Assembly: GCF_020381325.1 (NCBI RefSeq)
Contig: NZ_JAGSPI010000012.1
Coordinates: 1-47,774, forward strand
Direction: 5' to 3'
Source: Providencia vermicola
GTDB lineage: Bacteria; Pseudomonadota; Gammaproteobacteria; Enterobacterales; Enterobacteriaceae
DNA: 47,774 nucleotides
Below are positions 9,832 through 18,767 of the stretch, piece after piece (position 1 is the first letter of the stretch; each line of letters opens with the position of its first letter). The notes beneath the pieces were generated by a model. The model saw only the letters and a program-made list of their open reading frames with translations. It was not told the origin of the DNA and made no database searches. The translations under genes and the position numbers were made by a program.

Positions 9832-10156
9832 GATAATTGCTCCATAAGGCGGATAAAAAATAATGATTTTTACTTGGTTTTAGATTGTGTCTTGTTCATT
9901 CAGCAGCCGTTATTTCTTCAAAATTAAACATTGTTACCGGTAACATTGTTTAGCTAAAAAGTTTAAATAGCAATCATCAAAGTGAAAATTAAGCACTAAC
10001 TGTGACTTTAATCAAAATTAGCCAACCAACAGTTCTGTGCAGAAAAAGAGCAAATCGCATGCTATAGTGATAAAAATAAAGGTGTTAATGGCTGATTAAT
10101 GCTATTTATACGATGATTGAGTTAAATGTAGCGGATAAAAATACAAGAGTCTTCGA
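9832..10156. other. divergent promoter region edd / DUF1460 gene
   Basis: This 325-bp region separates two divergent genes. It contains the GntR-type operator at 9932-9945, close to edd. The half next to the plus-strand gene is AT-rich; I see no clear -35/-10 pair there. Confidence 0.5.
9932..9945. promoter_or_regulatory. GntR operator of edd-eda
   Basis: TGTTACCGGTAACA is a perfect 14-bp palindrome. It agrees with the recognition sequence of the LacI-family gluconate repressor GntR as I recall it (ATGTTA-N4-TAACAT). It sits 87-100 bp upstream of the edd start codon. A gntR gene is present at 46469-47464 in this same window. In E. coli GntR represses edd-eda until gluconate is present. Confidence 0.82.
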
Positions 10157-10936
10157 ATGCTAAAACACGTTGTTATTGTTGTAGTGTGGTTATATGCATC
10201 AATTGTGGATGCACAGGTAGAGCTATCCGCGGGGTCGTATACGGTTTTGATGAATATACTCAGCCAGCAACGTGAATTAAGTCAACATCATCAGCAAGCA
10301 GAAAAAGTTGAAATGATTACTCAGTCTTTAATAGGTACACCGTATAATAAATATACGTTAAATCAGTCTCGATCCTCCATAGAAACACTCGTTGTGAACT
10401 TAAAAGCGATGGATTGCATGACGTTTATTGAATATACGGAGGCATTCAAACGCTCTGAAAGTTATGAGCAATTCATAACAAACTTAGCGGATATTCGTTA
10501 TGTTGATAAGAAGGTTGGCTTTACTAATCGGCGTCATTTTTTTTCGGATTGGGCACAAGAACCTAACCCAATCGCTTGGGATATTACTCAACAAGTCAGT
10601 CCACATGCGGTAACGGTAAATAAAAGACTTAATTTGAATAATCAAGGTGGTTTTTTTATTGCAGGGGTGTCTGTAAAAGACAGGCTAATCCACTATATAC
10701 CGGTAAGATTTGTTGATGATAATGTCATTAACCATTTAAAAACAGGAGATTACATTGGTATTTATTCTAAAAACAGTGGGTTGGATGTCTCACATGTCGG
10801 TATCATTATTAAACAAGGAGATCATACTTTATTTAGAAATGCATCGTCACTTAAAGGAAACTTAAAAGTCAGTGATACTGAGTTAAAGCATTATTTAGCA
10901 GGAAAACAGGGCGTTATTATTTTTAGGGCAAAATAG
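10157..10936 (+). CDS. exported DUF1460-like protein (NlpC/P60-type amidase-like fold)
   Basis: A 259-residue protein with an N-terminal hydrophobic export signal of about 19 residues ending near VDAQ. I see the hallmarks of the DUF1460 (N-acetylmuramoyl-L-alanine amidase-like) family: a MDCMTFIEYTEAF block with a candidate nucleophile Cys87, a RRHFFSDW block at about 126-132, and GLDVSHVGIII with a candidate catalytic His213. That Cys/His order is the one used by NlpC/P60-type cysteine hydrolases. Inference: a periplasmic enzyme acting on peptidoglycan or on muropeptides. The start has only a weak ribosome-binding site. It is divergent from edd; the next gene downstream is 460 bp away, so it is probably transcribed alone. 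Confidence 0.75.
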   Translation: MLKHVVIVVVWLYASIVDAQVELSAGSYTVLMNILSQQRELSQHHQQAEKVEMITQSLIGTPYNKYTLNQSRSSIETLVVNLKAMDCMTFIEYTEAFKRSESYEQFITNLADIRYVDKKVGFTNRRHFFSDWAQEPNPIAWDITQQVSPHAVTVNKRLNLNNQGGFFIAGVSVKDRLIHYIPVRFVDDNVINHLKTGDYIGIYSKNSGLDVSHVGIIIKQGDHTLFRNASSLKGNLKVSDTELKHYLAGKQGVIIFRAK

Positions 10937-11396
10937 ATTAATTATCAAATCATAAGGATTAAAATAATAGCTATTTAATCATTTTCTCTGATTATTTGTC
11001 ATAAATAAAAGGAAGTTTCATTTGGATAGTCAATTAAGCAGTTAATTTCACTTTTTTTTAAAAAATGAAATTAACTTAATAATATGAATTAGTGTCGTAT
11101 TTTTATTAGTTACTAATTATTACCAGTCACATTGAAAGTGTAAAAGGATATTAAATTATCGATTTGATCAATAAAATATCACAATATATTTTAAATGCAT
11201 TAAATTTTAAAAAGTATTTATAAAGCAATAGATTGCTTTATAAATAATACGAAAGTCTCTTTTTTTTACATATAAGAAACAGGTTTACCTATCAATTTTT
11301 GTTGTTTTGATTGTTCATAACTATTTTAAATGTATTCGATTAATTTTATAATGATTAATACTAGCTAAATTTTATTTTCTTATTTAGGAGATGGTT
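10937..11396. other. AT-rich intergenic region with a large dyad
   Basis: The 460 bp contain no reading frame of note. The single clear structure is the 32-bp dyad at 11215-11246. A long T-run (11265 region) follows it on the plus strand at some distance and is not positioned like a terminator tail. Confidence 0.5.
11215..11246. promoter_or_regulatory. 32-bp near-perfect palindrome upstream of the XRE gene
   Basis: Two 15-bp arms, TATTTATAAAGCAAT (11215-11229) and ATTGCTTTATAAATA (11232-11246), are perfectly complementary and separated by AG. No T-run follows directly, so a terminator is unlikely. Position about 150 bp before the XRE start codon suggests an operator, possibly for autoregulation. 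Function is inferred. Confidence 0.6.
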
Positions 11397-11666
11397 ATGC
11401 ATATCGTTAACAAGAAAAATATTTATGCATTATTGGGAAATCATTTACGAAAAGCTAGAGTGAGCAAGGGATTATCTGGGAATGAGCTAGGTTCAGTTAT
11501 TCAGTTAAGCCAGCAACAAGTGTCTCGTTATGAGTTAGGAATTAACAAGTTAAGTTTAGATAAATTAATTGAAATAGTCATTTTTCTAGATATCGATATT
11601 AATGAAATTACTAAATTGATCATAAAGCAGGTTGAGTATGAAAAAAATGAGCTGATACCCAGTTAA
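11397..11666 (+). CDS. small XRE-family regulator (MrpJ-like)
   Basis: An 89-residue protein that is almost entirely a Cro/CI-type helix-turn-helix domain: LGNHLRKARVSKGLSGNELG, then SQQQVSRYELGINKLSLDKL as turn and recognition helix at about residues 36-55. The form QQQVSRYExG is typical of the MrpJ-type fimbrial regulators of Proteus and Providencia, which repress motility when fimbriae are made. That subfamily assignment is from memory of the motif only. The ATG at 11391 abuts the AGGAG site, so the ATG at 11397, six bases from it, is the better start. It stands alone, 20 kb from the fimbrial operon, which has no regulator gene at its own end. Confidence 0.72.
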   Translation: MHIVNKKNIYALLGNHLRKARVSKGLSGNELGSVIQLSQQQVSRYELGINKLSLDKLIEIVIFLDIDINEITKLIIKQVEYEKNELIPS

Positions 11667-12236
11667 AAACTTTTTATGGTATTTCAATAAATTTCATGGT
11701 TAATCTGCTGTATTAAAAAGTGATTCGGCCAACAAGGAACTGATTTTTCATTTATTACATAGGCTAATAAAAATAAATTAATGGATTGTACTTACTGTTA
11801 TAAGTATCGTTATGATGATAAATTCTTAAGGGTGAAAAATATTTAAGTCTATTTTGCACAACTGTAATTAATTGAATTAATATTTTTTCAAATTAAAACG
11901 ATTAATATCTTCTTAATAATTTTTTGTTTTTTTATTTCATTTTCTAAGTGGGTAGCAACAGGCGCCTATTAGTAAAAAAGGTGATTGATAAAAGTTTTCT
12001 TGTTTCACTCTGAACTAAAAAATATATTGTAGTATGAAAAACAAGCTTACTTATTTTTTCTATAAGAGGTAGGAGAGAGTAGGTAAGCTTTAAAAAAATG
12101 CATCTGTGCTATTTATTCTACCTACAATTTTTCTATTAGGTTCTACTATAGAAAAGCTGTACAGTTTCTATAGTGTTATTGATAACCTTGTGTTTAAATA
12201 TGTAACTCACTACAGGTAGGATAAGGTTAAAGTTTG
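11667..12236. other. AT-rich intergenic region before amiD
   Basis: The 570 bp hold no supported gene. Two inverted repeats are seen: AAGCTTAC (12043-12050) with GTAAGCTT (12083-12090), and the tighter hairpin at 12145-12174. No confident promoter. Confidence 0.5.
12145..12174. promoter_or_regulatory. inverted repeat upstream of amiD
   Basis: Perfect 10-bp arms ACTATAGAAA (12145-12154) and TTTCTATAGT (12165-12174) enclose a 10-nt loop containing the palindrome CTGTACAG. It lies 62 bp before the amiD start codon with no T-run behind it. It is a candidate operator or leader hairpin of unknown function. Confidence 0.5.
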
Positions 12237-13130
12237 ATGTTGAAATATATAGGGATATTTTTCATTTTCTTACTTGTTGGGTGTACAGCTCCCACGTCAA
12301 ATAATGGTTATTACGTTGATAAACGCTACCCTTCTCAAAATACCAGTGAACGCATCCAGTATATTATTTTGCACTATACGGTGTCTGATGATAATCATTC
12401 TATTAAAATATTGACTAAAGGTAAGGTTAGTTCTCACTATCTAATTCCAAGCCACCCAGATTCTAAAGAGGGTAAACCTATTGTATTACAACTCGTTCCT
12501 GAAGAGTTAAAGGCTTGGCATGCAGGTGATAGCCGTTGGCTTTATCATACGAGCCTGAATGATTCTTCAATAGGGATTGAAATTGTGAATGCTGGCTTTC
12601 AGGGAGATAAAAAAGGGGACAAAAGCTGGCCTCCTTTTAATGAGTCACAGATTGCAGCCTTAATTCCGTTATTAAAAGATATTATGCAGCGGTATAATAT
12701 TCCTCCCGAGAATATCATTGGTCATAGTGATATTGCACCGTTACGTAAACAAGACCCTGGTAGGGCCTTTCCATGGCAACGCCTTTCACAACAAGGTATC
12801 GGGGCTTGGCCTGATCCTAAAACAGTGAGTAAGTACCTTGCACAACGAAATGTGAATGAGCCTGCGAATATACTTCGTCTCCAGAAAGCGCTGAAGTTTT
12901 ACGGGTATTCAGGTATTCCGTTATCAGGTCAGTTGGATGTACAAACGAAAAAAACCTTACGTGCATTTCAATTACATTTCAGGCCGCGGGATATTGAGGG
13001 TTTAGCGGATGTAGAAACAGAAGCTATCGCCCTTGCATTGATTGAAAAATATCGCGATATAACAAAATTTAAGGCTTTTGAGCGTACTAAGCAGTTAGAA
13101 CATGCTCCAGCTACACAGCAAGGGGATTAG
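12237..13130 (+). CDS. amiD: N-acetylmuramoyl-L-alanine amidase AmiD-like lipoprotein
   Basis: A 297-residue outer-membrane-type lipoprotein that cleaves the amide bond between MurNAc and L-Ala. The signal peptide ends in a lipobox LLVGC (Cys16). An Amidase_2 domain follows at about residues 35-190 with candidate zinc ligands His46 (ILHYTVS), His163 (IGHSDIAP) and Asp173 (KQDPGRAFPW); the last two are 10 residues apart as in E. coli AmiD. A C-terminal peptidoglycan-binding helical domain (about 207-272, ILRLQKALKFYGY...) completes the family layout. Translation could begin at a TTG one codon earlier, but the ATG at 12237 is well placed behind an AAGG site. Convergent with iclR across a shared terminator. 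Confidence 0.92.
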   Translation: MLKYIGIFFIFLLVGCTAPTSNNGYYVDKRYPSQNTSERIQYIILHYTVSDDNHSIKILTKGKVSSHYLIPSHPDSKEGKPIVLQLVPEELKAWHAGDSRWLYHTSLNDSSIGIEIVNAGFQGDKKGDKSWPPFNESQIAALIPLLKDIMQRYNIPPENIIGHSDIAPLRKQDPGRAFPWQRLSQQGIGAWPDPKTVSKYLAQRNVNEPANILRLQKALKFYGYSGIPLSGQLDVQTKKTLRAFQLHFRPRDIEGLADVETEAIALALIEKYRDITKFKAFERTKQLEHAPATQQGD

Positions 13131-13170
13131 TTTTTTAAACTCCCTTGGTTTTACAGTGAGTTACCAATAA

Positions 13171-13192
13171 AAGTGCGGGTTTCCCCGCATTT
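13171..13192. terminator. terminator between convergent amiD and iclR
   Basis: Stem TGCGGG (13174-13179) / CCCGCA (13184-13189) is flanked by AAAA on the left and TTTT on the right, so it can end transcripts from both directions. Confidence 0.85.
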
Positions 13193-13213
13193 TATGCCTC
13201 TGAAATACTGAAA

Positions 13214-14044
13214 CTAGCGATTTGCCCCATACTCACGGCTAATTTCTTTTGCCGCTTTGATAACCATCGCACCTAACTCTGTAATGCGGTCATCTGTGAT
13301 TCGAGATAACGGCCCAGAGATAGATATCGCGGCAAAAGCCTCTTTGTGCTCATCATAAATACAGGCACCAATGCACCTTAAACCTAAAGCATGCTCTTCA
13401 TCATCATAAGAAAACCCTTGTTTCTTGGCTTGCTGTAAATTTTCTTTTAATGCGGAAGGATTGGTTAATGTAAAAGGGGTATAGGCGTGTAACCCTTTAC
13501 GGCTTAATAGGGGAATCAGCTTGTCTTCAGGTAAATTGGCAATAAAGGCTTTACCTGCACCAGAAGCATGCAAAGGGAGTTTGCCTCCAATGGGGGCGGA
13601 CATGCGCATTAAGGCTGTACATTGCACTTGGTCGACAATAACGGCATCGTACTCAGTGTGGTCAAGAATCGCTAAATTGACGGTTTCTCCTGATTCGTCC
13701 ATTAAACGACGTAAGATGGGGTGAACCAGTGCTAATAAATTACGGCTTTCTAAAAAACTACTGCCAATAATAAAGGCATTGGAGGCGATAACCCACAAAC
13801 CTAAGTCACCGGTTTGGCGTACAAAACCATGCTGTTCTAAGGTCATTAATAGCCGGTGTGTTGTTGAGTTTGGTAAGCCCGCTTGTAATGCGAGATCAGT
13901 TAACGCAATACCCCCAGTAGATTCAGAAATATATTCCAACAGTGTGAGTCCACGGCTTAATGATTGAACTTGCCCTGCTGCGGTTGCACCACTTGCTGGC
14001 CCTTTTGCTTTTTTAAGTTTTTTTGTAATTGGTGCCGTTGCCAT
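13214..14044 (-). CDS. iclR: acetate operon repressor IclR
   Basis: Transcriptional repressor of aceBAK whose activity responds to glyoxylate and pyruvate. The 276-residue product (274 in E. coli) has a basic, low-complexity N-terminal tail, then a winged helix-turn-helix (about 28-85: LTDLALQAGLPNSTTHRLLMTLEQHGFVRQ) and an effector domain with MRMSAPIGGKLPLHASGAGKA and the closing ISISGPLSRITDDRITELGAMV. In E. coli iclR sits directly beyond aceK; here about 6 kb with edd-eda and three other genes separate them. Divergent from metH with 206 bp between the start codons. Confidence 0.96.
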   Translation of the reverse strand: MATAPITKKLKKAKGPASGATAAGQVQSLSRGLTLLEYISESTGGIALTDLALQAGLPNSTTHRLLMTLEQHGFVRQTGDLGLWVIASNAFIIGSSFLESRNLLALVHPILRRLMDESGETVNLAILDHTEYDAVIVDQVQCTALMRMSAPIGGKLPLHASGAGKAFIANLPEDKLIPLLSRKGLHAYTPFTLTNPSALKENLQQAKKQGFSYDDEEHALGLRCIGACIYDEHKEAFAAISISGPLSRITDDRITELGAMVIKAAKEISREYGANR

Positions 14045-14250
14045 TAAGCCTCTCCTGACTGTAATGAAATTTGATTCTATTATGAACTAACTAAGCTGAA
14101 AATACTCATCGGATCAGTGAGAAAGTGATCGTAACATAACCTGAGAAACTCTCATCATAACAGTGAATTTCAAACACAAAAGTTATGGTAGGATGTTAAG
14201 TGTAAAAATTTGACTTATTTCTCAGTGTTTCCGATCAGGAGGGCAGTGCA

Positions 14251-17200
14251 GTGTCCGAAAAAGTGAATCAATTAGAACAAGAATTAAAAAAACGTATATT
14301 GGTACTCGATGGTGCGATGGGAACGATGATCCAGCAGCACAAGCTAACAGAAGAACAATTTCGTGGTGAGCGTTTTGCGGATTGGCCAAGTGATTTAAAA
14401 GGCAACAATGATCTTTTAGTTCTCACTCAGCCTGAAATTATTCGAGAAATTCATAGTCAATATTTTGAAGCGGGCGCAGATATTGTTGAAACCAATACAT
14501 TTAACTCCACATCTATTGCGATGGCGGATTATAAAATGGAAGCAATTTCCGCAGAAATTAATGAAGTCGCTGCACGTATTGCTCGTGAATGTGCAGATGA
14601 GTGGACACAAAAAACCCCTGAAAAGCCACGTTATGTTGCTGGGGTATTAGGGCCAACCAACCGAACTGCATCGATTTCTCCAGATGTGAACGATCCTGCT
14701 TTTCGTAATATCACCTTTGATCAATTAGTTGAGGCATATAGAGAATCAACTCGCTCACTTGTAAAAGGTGGCGTTGATCTGATCATGATCGAAACTATTT
14801 TTGATACGTTGAACGCCAAAGCGGCTATTTTTGCAGTAGAAACTGAGCTTGAAGCATTGGGTGTGTCATTACCTATCATGATTTCAGGGACAATAACTGA
14901 CGCTTCAGGCAGAACACTTTCAGGGCAAACGACAGAAGCTTTTTATAATTCATTGCGTCATGCGCAGCCGATATCATTTGGGCTGAATTGCGCATTAGGG
15001 CCAGATGAGTTACGCCAATATATTGCAGAATTGTCACGAATTGCTGAATGTTATGTGAGTGCTCACCCTAATGCGGGGTTACCAAATGCTTTTGGTGAAT
15101 ATGACCTTGATGCGCAAAACATGGCGCAGCAGATCCAAGAATGGGCAAAAGCAGGTTTCTTGAATATTGTTGGTGGGTGCTGTGGAACAACTCCGTTGCA
15201 TATTCGTAAAATGGCGGAAGCAGTAAAGGGGATAGCCCCTCGTCAATTACCCAGTTTACCTGTTGAATGCCGTCTTTCAGGGTTAGAACCGTTAAACATT
15301 GGGGCAAAATCGTTATTTGTGAATGTGGGTGAAAGAACCAACGTCACAGGATCAGCAAAATTCAAGCGATTGATTAAAGAAGAAAACTACCAAGAAGCCT
15401 TAGATGTGGCTCGTCAGCAGGTGGAAAGTGGTGCCCAAATTATTGATATTAATATGGACGAGGGCATGTTGGATTCCCATGCGGCTATGGTGCGTTTTTT
15501 AAATTTGATCGCGGGAGAGCCCGATATTGCCCGAGTGCCAATTATGATTGACTCCTCGAAATGGGACGTTATCGAGGCAGGCCTTAAGTGCATACAAGGC
15601 AAAGGTATTGTGAATTCCATTTCAATGAAAGAGGGGGTTGAGGCCTTTGTTGAACACGCCAAATTATTGCGCAAATACGGTGCTGCTGTTGTCGTTATGG
15701 CATTTGATGAGGTAGGCCAGGCTGATACACGTGAACGAAAAATTGAAATTTGCCGCCGTGCCTACCAGATTTTGACGGAAGAGGTGGGCTTTCCCCCTGA
15801 AGATATCATTTTTGACCCTAATATTTTTGCTGTCGCGACAGGTATCGAAGAACATAATAACTATGCGGTTGATTTTATTGAGGTCTGTAAAGATATCAAA
15901 GAACAGCTTCCCCATGCGATGATTTCTGGTGGTGTTTCCAACGTTTCTTTTTCATTTAGGGGAAATGATCCTGTTCGAGAGGCGATCCACGCTGTGTTTC
16001 TGTATTATGCGATCCGTAATGGCATGGATATGGGGATCGTCAATGCGGGGCAATTAGCCATTTATGACGACCTGCCTACGGAGCTAAAAAATGCCGTCGA
16101 AGATGTGATTTTAAACCGCTGTGATGATAGTACGGAGCGTTTGTTGGAACTGGCTGAAAAATATCGCGGTTCAGGCTCGGTTGAGCAGCAAGTTCAACAG
16201 GCGGAATGGCGCAGTTGGGATGTGGAAAAGCGCTTAGAATATGCTTTAGTGAAAGGGATTACCGAATTTATTATTCAAGATACAGAAGAAACGCGCCAGC
16301 GTGCATCAAGCCCAATTGAAGTTATTGAAGGGCCATTAATGAACGGCATGAACGTGGTCGGAGACCTGTTTGGTGAAGGGAAAATGTTTTTGCCTCAAGT
16401 GGTAAAATCGGCTCGTGTCATGAAACAAGCTGTGGCTTATTTAGAACCGTACATTCAAGAACTTAAGCAGTCAGGTAGTAGTGCTGGGAAGGTATTACTC
16501 GCCACCGTAAAAGGCGATGTCCACGATATTGGCAAAAATATTGTTGGGGTAGTACTTCAGTGTAATAACTATGAAATCATCGATTTAGGTGTAATGGTAC
16601 CATGCGAAACAATTTTAAAAACGGCGCGTGAGCAAAATGTCGATATTATTGGGTTGTCTGGTTTGATCACCCCATCTCTTGATGAAATGGTGCACGTCGC
16701 AAAAGAGATGGAAAGACAAGGGTTCACATTGCCATTATTGATTGGTGGCGCAACGACCTCGAAAGCACATACTGCGGTAAAAATTGAGCCAAATTACACA
16801 GGGCCAACCACTTATGTACAGAATGCATCACGCACTGTTGGGGTTGTCGCTGCACTCTTATCTGAAACACAAAAAGAGGATTTTGTTGCGCGCACGCGTC
16901 GTGAGTATGACACTGTGCGTATACAACATGGGCGAAGAAGGCCGAAGACCCCACCCGTTACGCTGGATATCGCACGAGCTAATGCCGTGAATATTGACTG
17001 GCAAGCTTATCAACCTCCTGTACCAAAATCGCTAGGCGTTCAAGAAGTTAGCGCCTCAATAGCGACCTTGCGAGAGTATATCGACTGGACACCATTTTTT
17101 ATGACATGGTCATTGGCAGGCAAATACCCGCGTATTTTAGAAGACGAAGTCGTCGGGTCTGAAGCTCGTAAGTTGTTGAATGATGCCAATGAGATGTTAG

Positions 17201-17934
17201 ACAGGCTCGAAAAAGAGCATTTACTGATCCCCAAAGGTATTTTTGGCCTATTCCCTGCCAACCGTGTTGGTGACGATGTTGAAATTTATACGGATGAAAC
17301 TCGTGCCAACGTTCAAGCGCGGAGCTTGAATCTACGTCAGCAAACGTTAAAAACGGATTTTCCGAATTATTGCTTATCAGATTTTGTGGCACCAAAAGAT
17401 AGCGGTAAAGCCGATTATATTGGGGCATTTGCTGTTACAGGTGGCCTTGAAGAGGATGCGCTGGCGGATGAATACGAAAAACAGCATGATGACTATAATA
17501 AAATCATGGTCAAAGCGCTGGCGGATAGGCTTGCAGAAGCATTTGCAGAATATTTACATCAGCAGGTGCGTACCCAATATTGGGGCTATGCAGCTGATGA
17601 AAACTTGAGTAATGAAGAGCTAATTCGTGAAAATTACCAAGGTATTCGCCCTGCACCTGGATATCCTGCTTGCCCTGAGCACACAGAAAAAGAGAAAATT
17701 TGGCAGTTATTAGGCGTTGAAAAGCAAGTGGGGATGAAACTGACAAGCTCCTATGCAATGTGGCCAGGGGCGTCGGTATCGGGCTGGTATTTTAGTCACC
17801 CAGACAGTAAATACTTTGCGGTGGCGCAATTGCAAAAAGACCAAATAATGGACTATTCACAGCGTAAAGGGATGTCGGTGACGGAGCTGGAGCGCTGGTT
17901 AGCCCCTAACTTAGGCTATGACCCTGAAGATTGA
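14251..17934 (+). CDS. metH: cobalamin-dependent methionine synthase
   Basis: Transfers the methyl group of 5-methyltetrahydrofolate to homocysteine through methylcobalamin. The 1227-residue protein has all four modules: homocysteine domain (1-325) with zinc cysteines 247, 310 and 311 ([18 protein letters not shown]); pterin domain (about 350-620); cobalamin domain with the ligand motif [12 protein letters not shown] (His near 758); and the C-terminal AdoMet reactivation domain ending in [15 protein letters not shown] and [12 protein letters not shown]. It begins with GTG, supported by an AGGAGG site and the family N-terminus. Needs B12. Divergent from iclR, as in E. coli. Confidence 0.97.
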   Translation: MSEKVNQLEQELKKRILVLDGAMGTMIQQHKLTEEQFRGERFADWPSDLKGNNDLLVLTQPEIIREIHSQYFEAGADIVETNTFNSTSIAMADYKMEAISAEINEVAARIARECADEWTQKTPEKPRYVAGVLGPTNRTASISPDVNDPAFRNITFDQLVEAYRESTRSLVKGGVDLIMIETIFDTLNAKAAIFAVETELEALGVSLPIMISGTITDASGRTLSGQTTEAFYNSLRHAQPISFGLNCALGPDELRQYIAELSRIAECYVSAHPNAGLPNAFGEYDLDAQNMAQQIQEWAKAGFLNIVGGCCGTTPLHIRKMAEAVKGIAPRQLPSLPVECRLSGLEPLNIGAKSLFVNVGERTNVTGSAKFKRLIKEENYQEALDVARQQVESGAQIIDINMDEGMLDSHAAMVRFLNLIAGEPDIARVPIMIDSSKWDVIEAGLKCIQGKGIVNSISMKEGVEAFVEHAKLLRKYGAAVVVMAFDEVGQADTRERKIEICRRAYQILTEEVGFPPEDIIFDPNIFAVATGIEEHNNYAVDFIEVCKDIKEQLPHAMISGGVSNVSFSFRGNDPVREAIHAVFLYYAIRNGMDMGIVNAGQLAIYDDLPTELKNAVEDVILNRCDDSTERLLELAEKYRGSGSVEQQVQQAEWRSWDVEKRLEYALVKGITEFIIQDTEETRQRASSPIEVIEGPLMNGMNVVGDLFGEGKMFLPQVVKSARVMKQAVAYLEPYIQELKQSGSSAGKVLLATVKGDVHDIGKNIVGVVLQCNNYEIIDLGVMVPCETILKTAREQNVDIIGLSGLITPSLDEMVHVAKEMERQGFTLPLLIGGATTSKAHTAVKIEPNYTGPTTYVQNASRTVGVVAALLSETQKEDFVARTRREYDTVRIQHGRRRPKTPPVTLDIARANAVNIDWQAYQPPVPKSLGVQEVSASIATLREYIDWTPFFMTWSLAGKYPRILEDEVVGSEARKLLNDANEMLDRLEKEHLLIPKGIFGLFPANRVGDDVEIYTDETRANVQARSLNLRQQTLKTDFPNYCLSDFVAPKDSGKADYIGAFAVTGGLEEDALADEYEKQHDDYNKIMVKALADRLAEAFAEYLHQQVRTQYWGYAADENLSNEELIRENYQGIRPAPGYPACPEHTEKEKIWQLLGVEKQVGMKLTSSYAMWPGASVSGWYFSHPDSKYFAVAQLQKDQIMDYSQRKGMSVTELERWLAPNLGYDPED

Positions 17935-18004
17935 TAAAACAGTGTATTGATTTTTCAGGTGTTTGGCACCATCTTATGGATAAAGACATTAAAGGGGTCC
18001 AATG

Positions 18005-18592
18005 ATGAGCTATGAATTTATTATTGAAAATGAACTGCCACAATCTGTGGCATTTCCTTATCAGATCCAAAACAGTGCGGTGCCTGGCACTTTTCTGATG
18101 AGTGAAGATGCGGTTAGTGCCATGATGAGCATCTTACAAATTATGGATAAGCTCGATACGGATGAGTCCCTTGATGAGCACTGTTTTAACCAAATTTGGT
18201 TAAAAAGTGAGTTAACCCCTGCGCGTGCAGAAGAAATTTATTTGTTTCTGGAAGAACGTTTAGCGGTAGAACCCGTACCTTCGCAAGAAGAGATTGCGGC
18301 ATTTCATCAGGCACAAGTGGATGAAAACAAGCTACTATCGCAAGAAAGTAGTAAAGAGGGCATGATCCCCGTCCATAAGTTCTCCACTAATGATGGTTGG
18401 TTAGTGACGACGAAAGAGTGCGAATGGATAGCAGAGGTATTCGCCCCCGAGTTGGTGAGTGAAAACCACTTTGTTGTGTCACAAATTTCTGAGTTATGCA
18501 AAATTAGCCATCAAAAATTGGAGCATTTACTGATTGAATGGGGTAAGTTCAACTTATTTGCCAGCAAGCATGGTGGTTATCGCGTTAATTAA
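18005..18592 (+). CDS. protein of unknown function
   Basis: A 195-residue, acidic, soluble protein that I do not recognise. It has no signal peptide or membrane segment. The first 90 residues contain MSYEFIIENELPQSVAFPY and a helical region; a Glu/Ser-rich linker (about 90-120) leads to a C-terminal part, DGWLVTTKECEWIAEVFA and ISELCKISHQKLEHLLIEWGKFN, that could be a small helical or winged-helix domain. The AAGGGG site is seven bases before the second ATG (18005) and only four before the first (18002), so I start at 18005. It follows metH by 70 bp and may be cotranscribed with it. An E. coli neighbour of metH with this sequence is not known to me. Confidence 0.75.
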   Translation: MSYEFIIENELPQSVAFPYQIQNSAVPGTFLMSEDAVSAMMSILQIMDKLDTDESLDEHCFNQIWLKSELTPARAEEIYLFLEERLAVEPVPSQEEIAAFHQAQVDENKLLSQESSKEGMIPVHKFSTNDGWLVTTKECEWIAEVFAPELVSENHFVVSQISELCKISHQKLEHLLIEWGKFNLFASKHGGYRVN

Positions 18593-18767
18593 GCCCTTAA
18601 TAGTTTAATCTCGGATTTAGGTGGTGGTCATTTTAGTCATGAATGAACATCACCTAAGCTTTTCGACGAAATTCCTTTCTAATCGTGTTTTTTCAGCTTG
18701 AATCCCTTATGAATTTTTTATTGGAGTGTTATGTTAGCAATATAACGCCAATGAATGGGTTGTGGTG

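Noticed and set aside
18617-18657. Terminator behind the unknown gene at 18005-18592
   Set aside because: Only a 7-bp stem (TTAGGTG/CACCTAA) with a 27-nt loop and a weak T stretch; could be chance.
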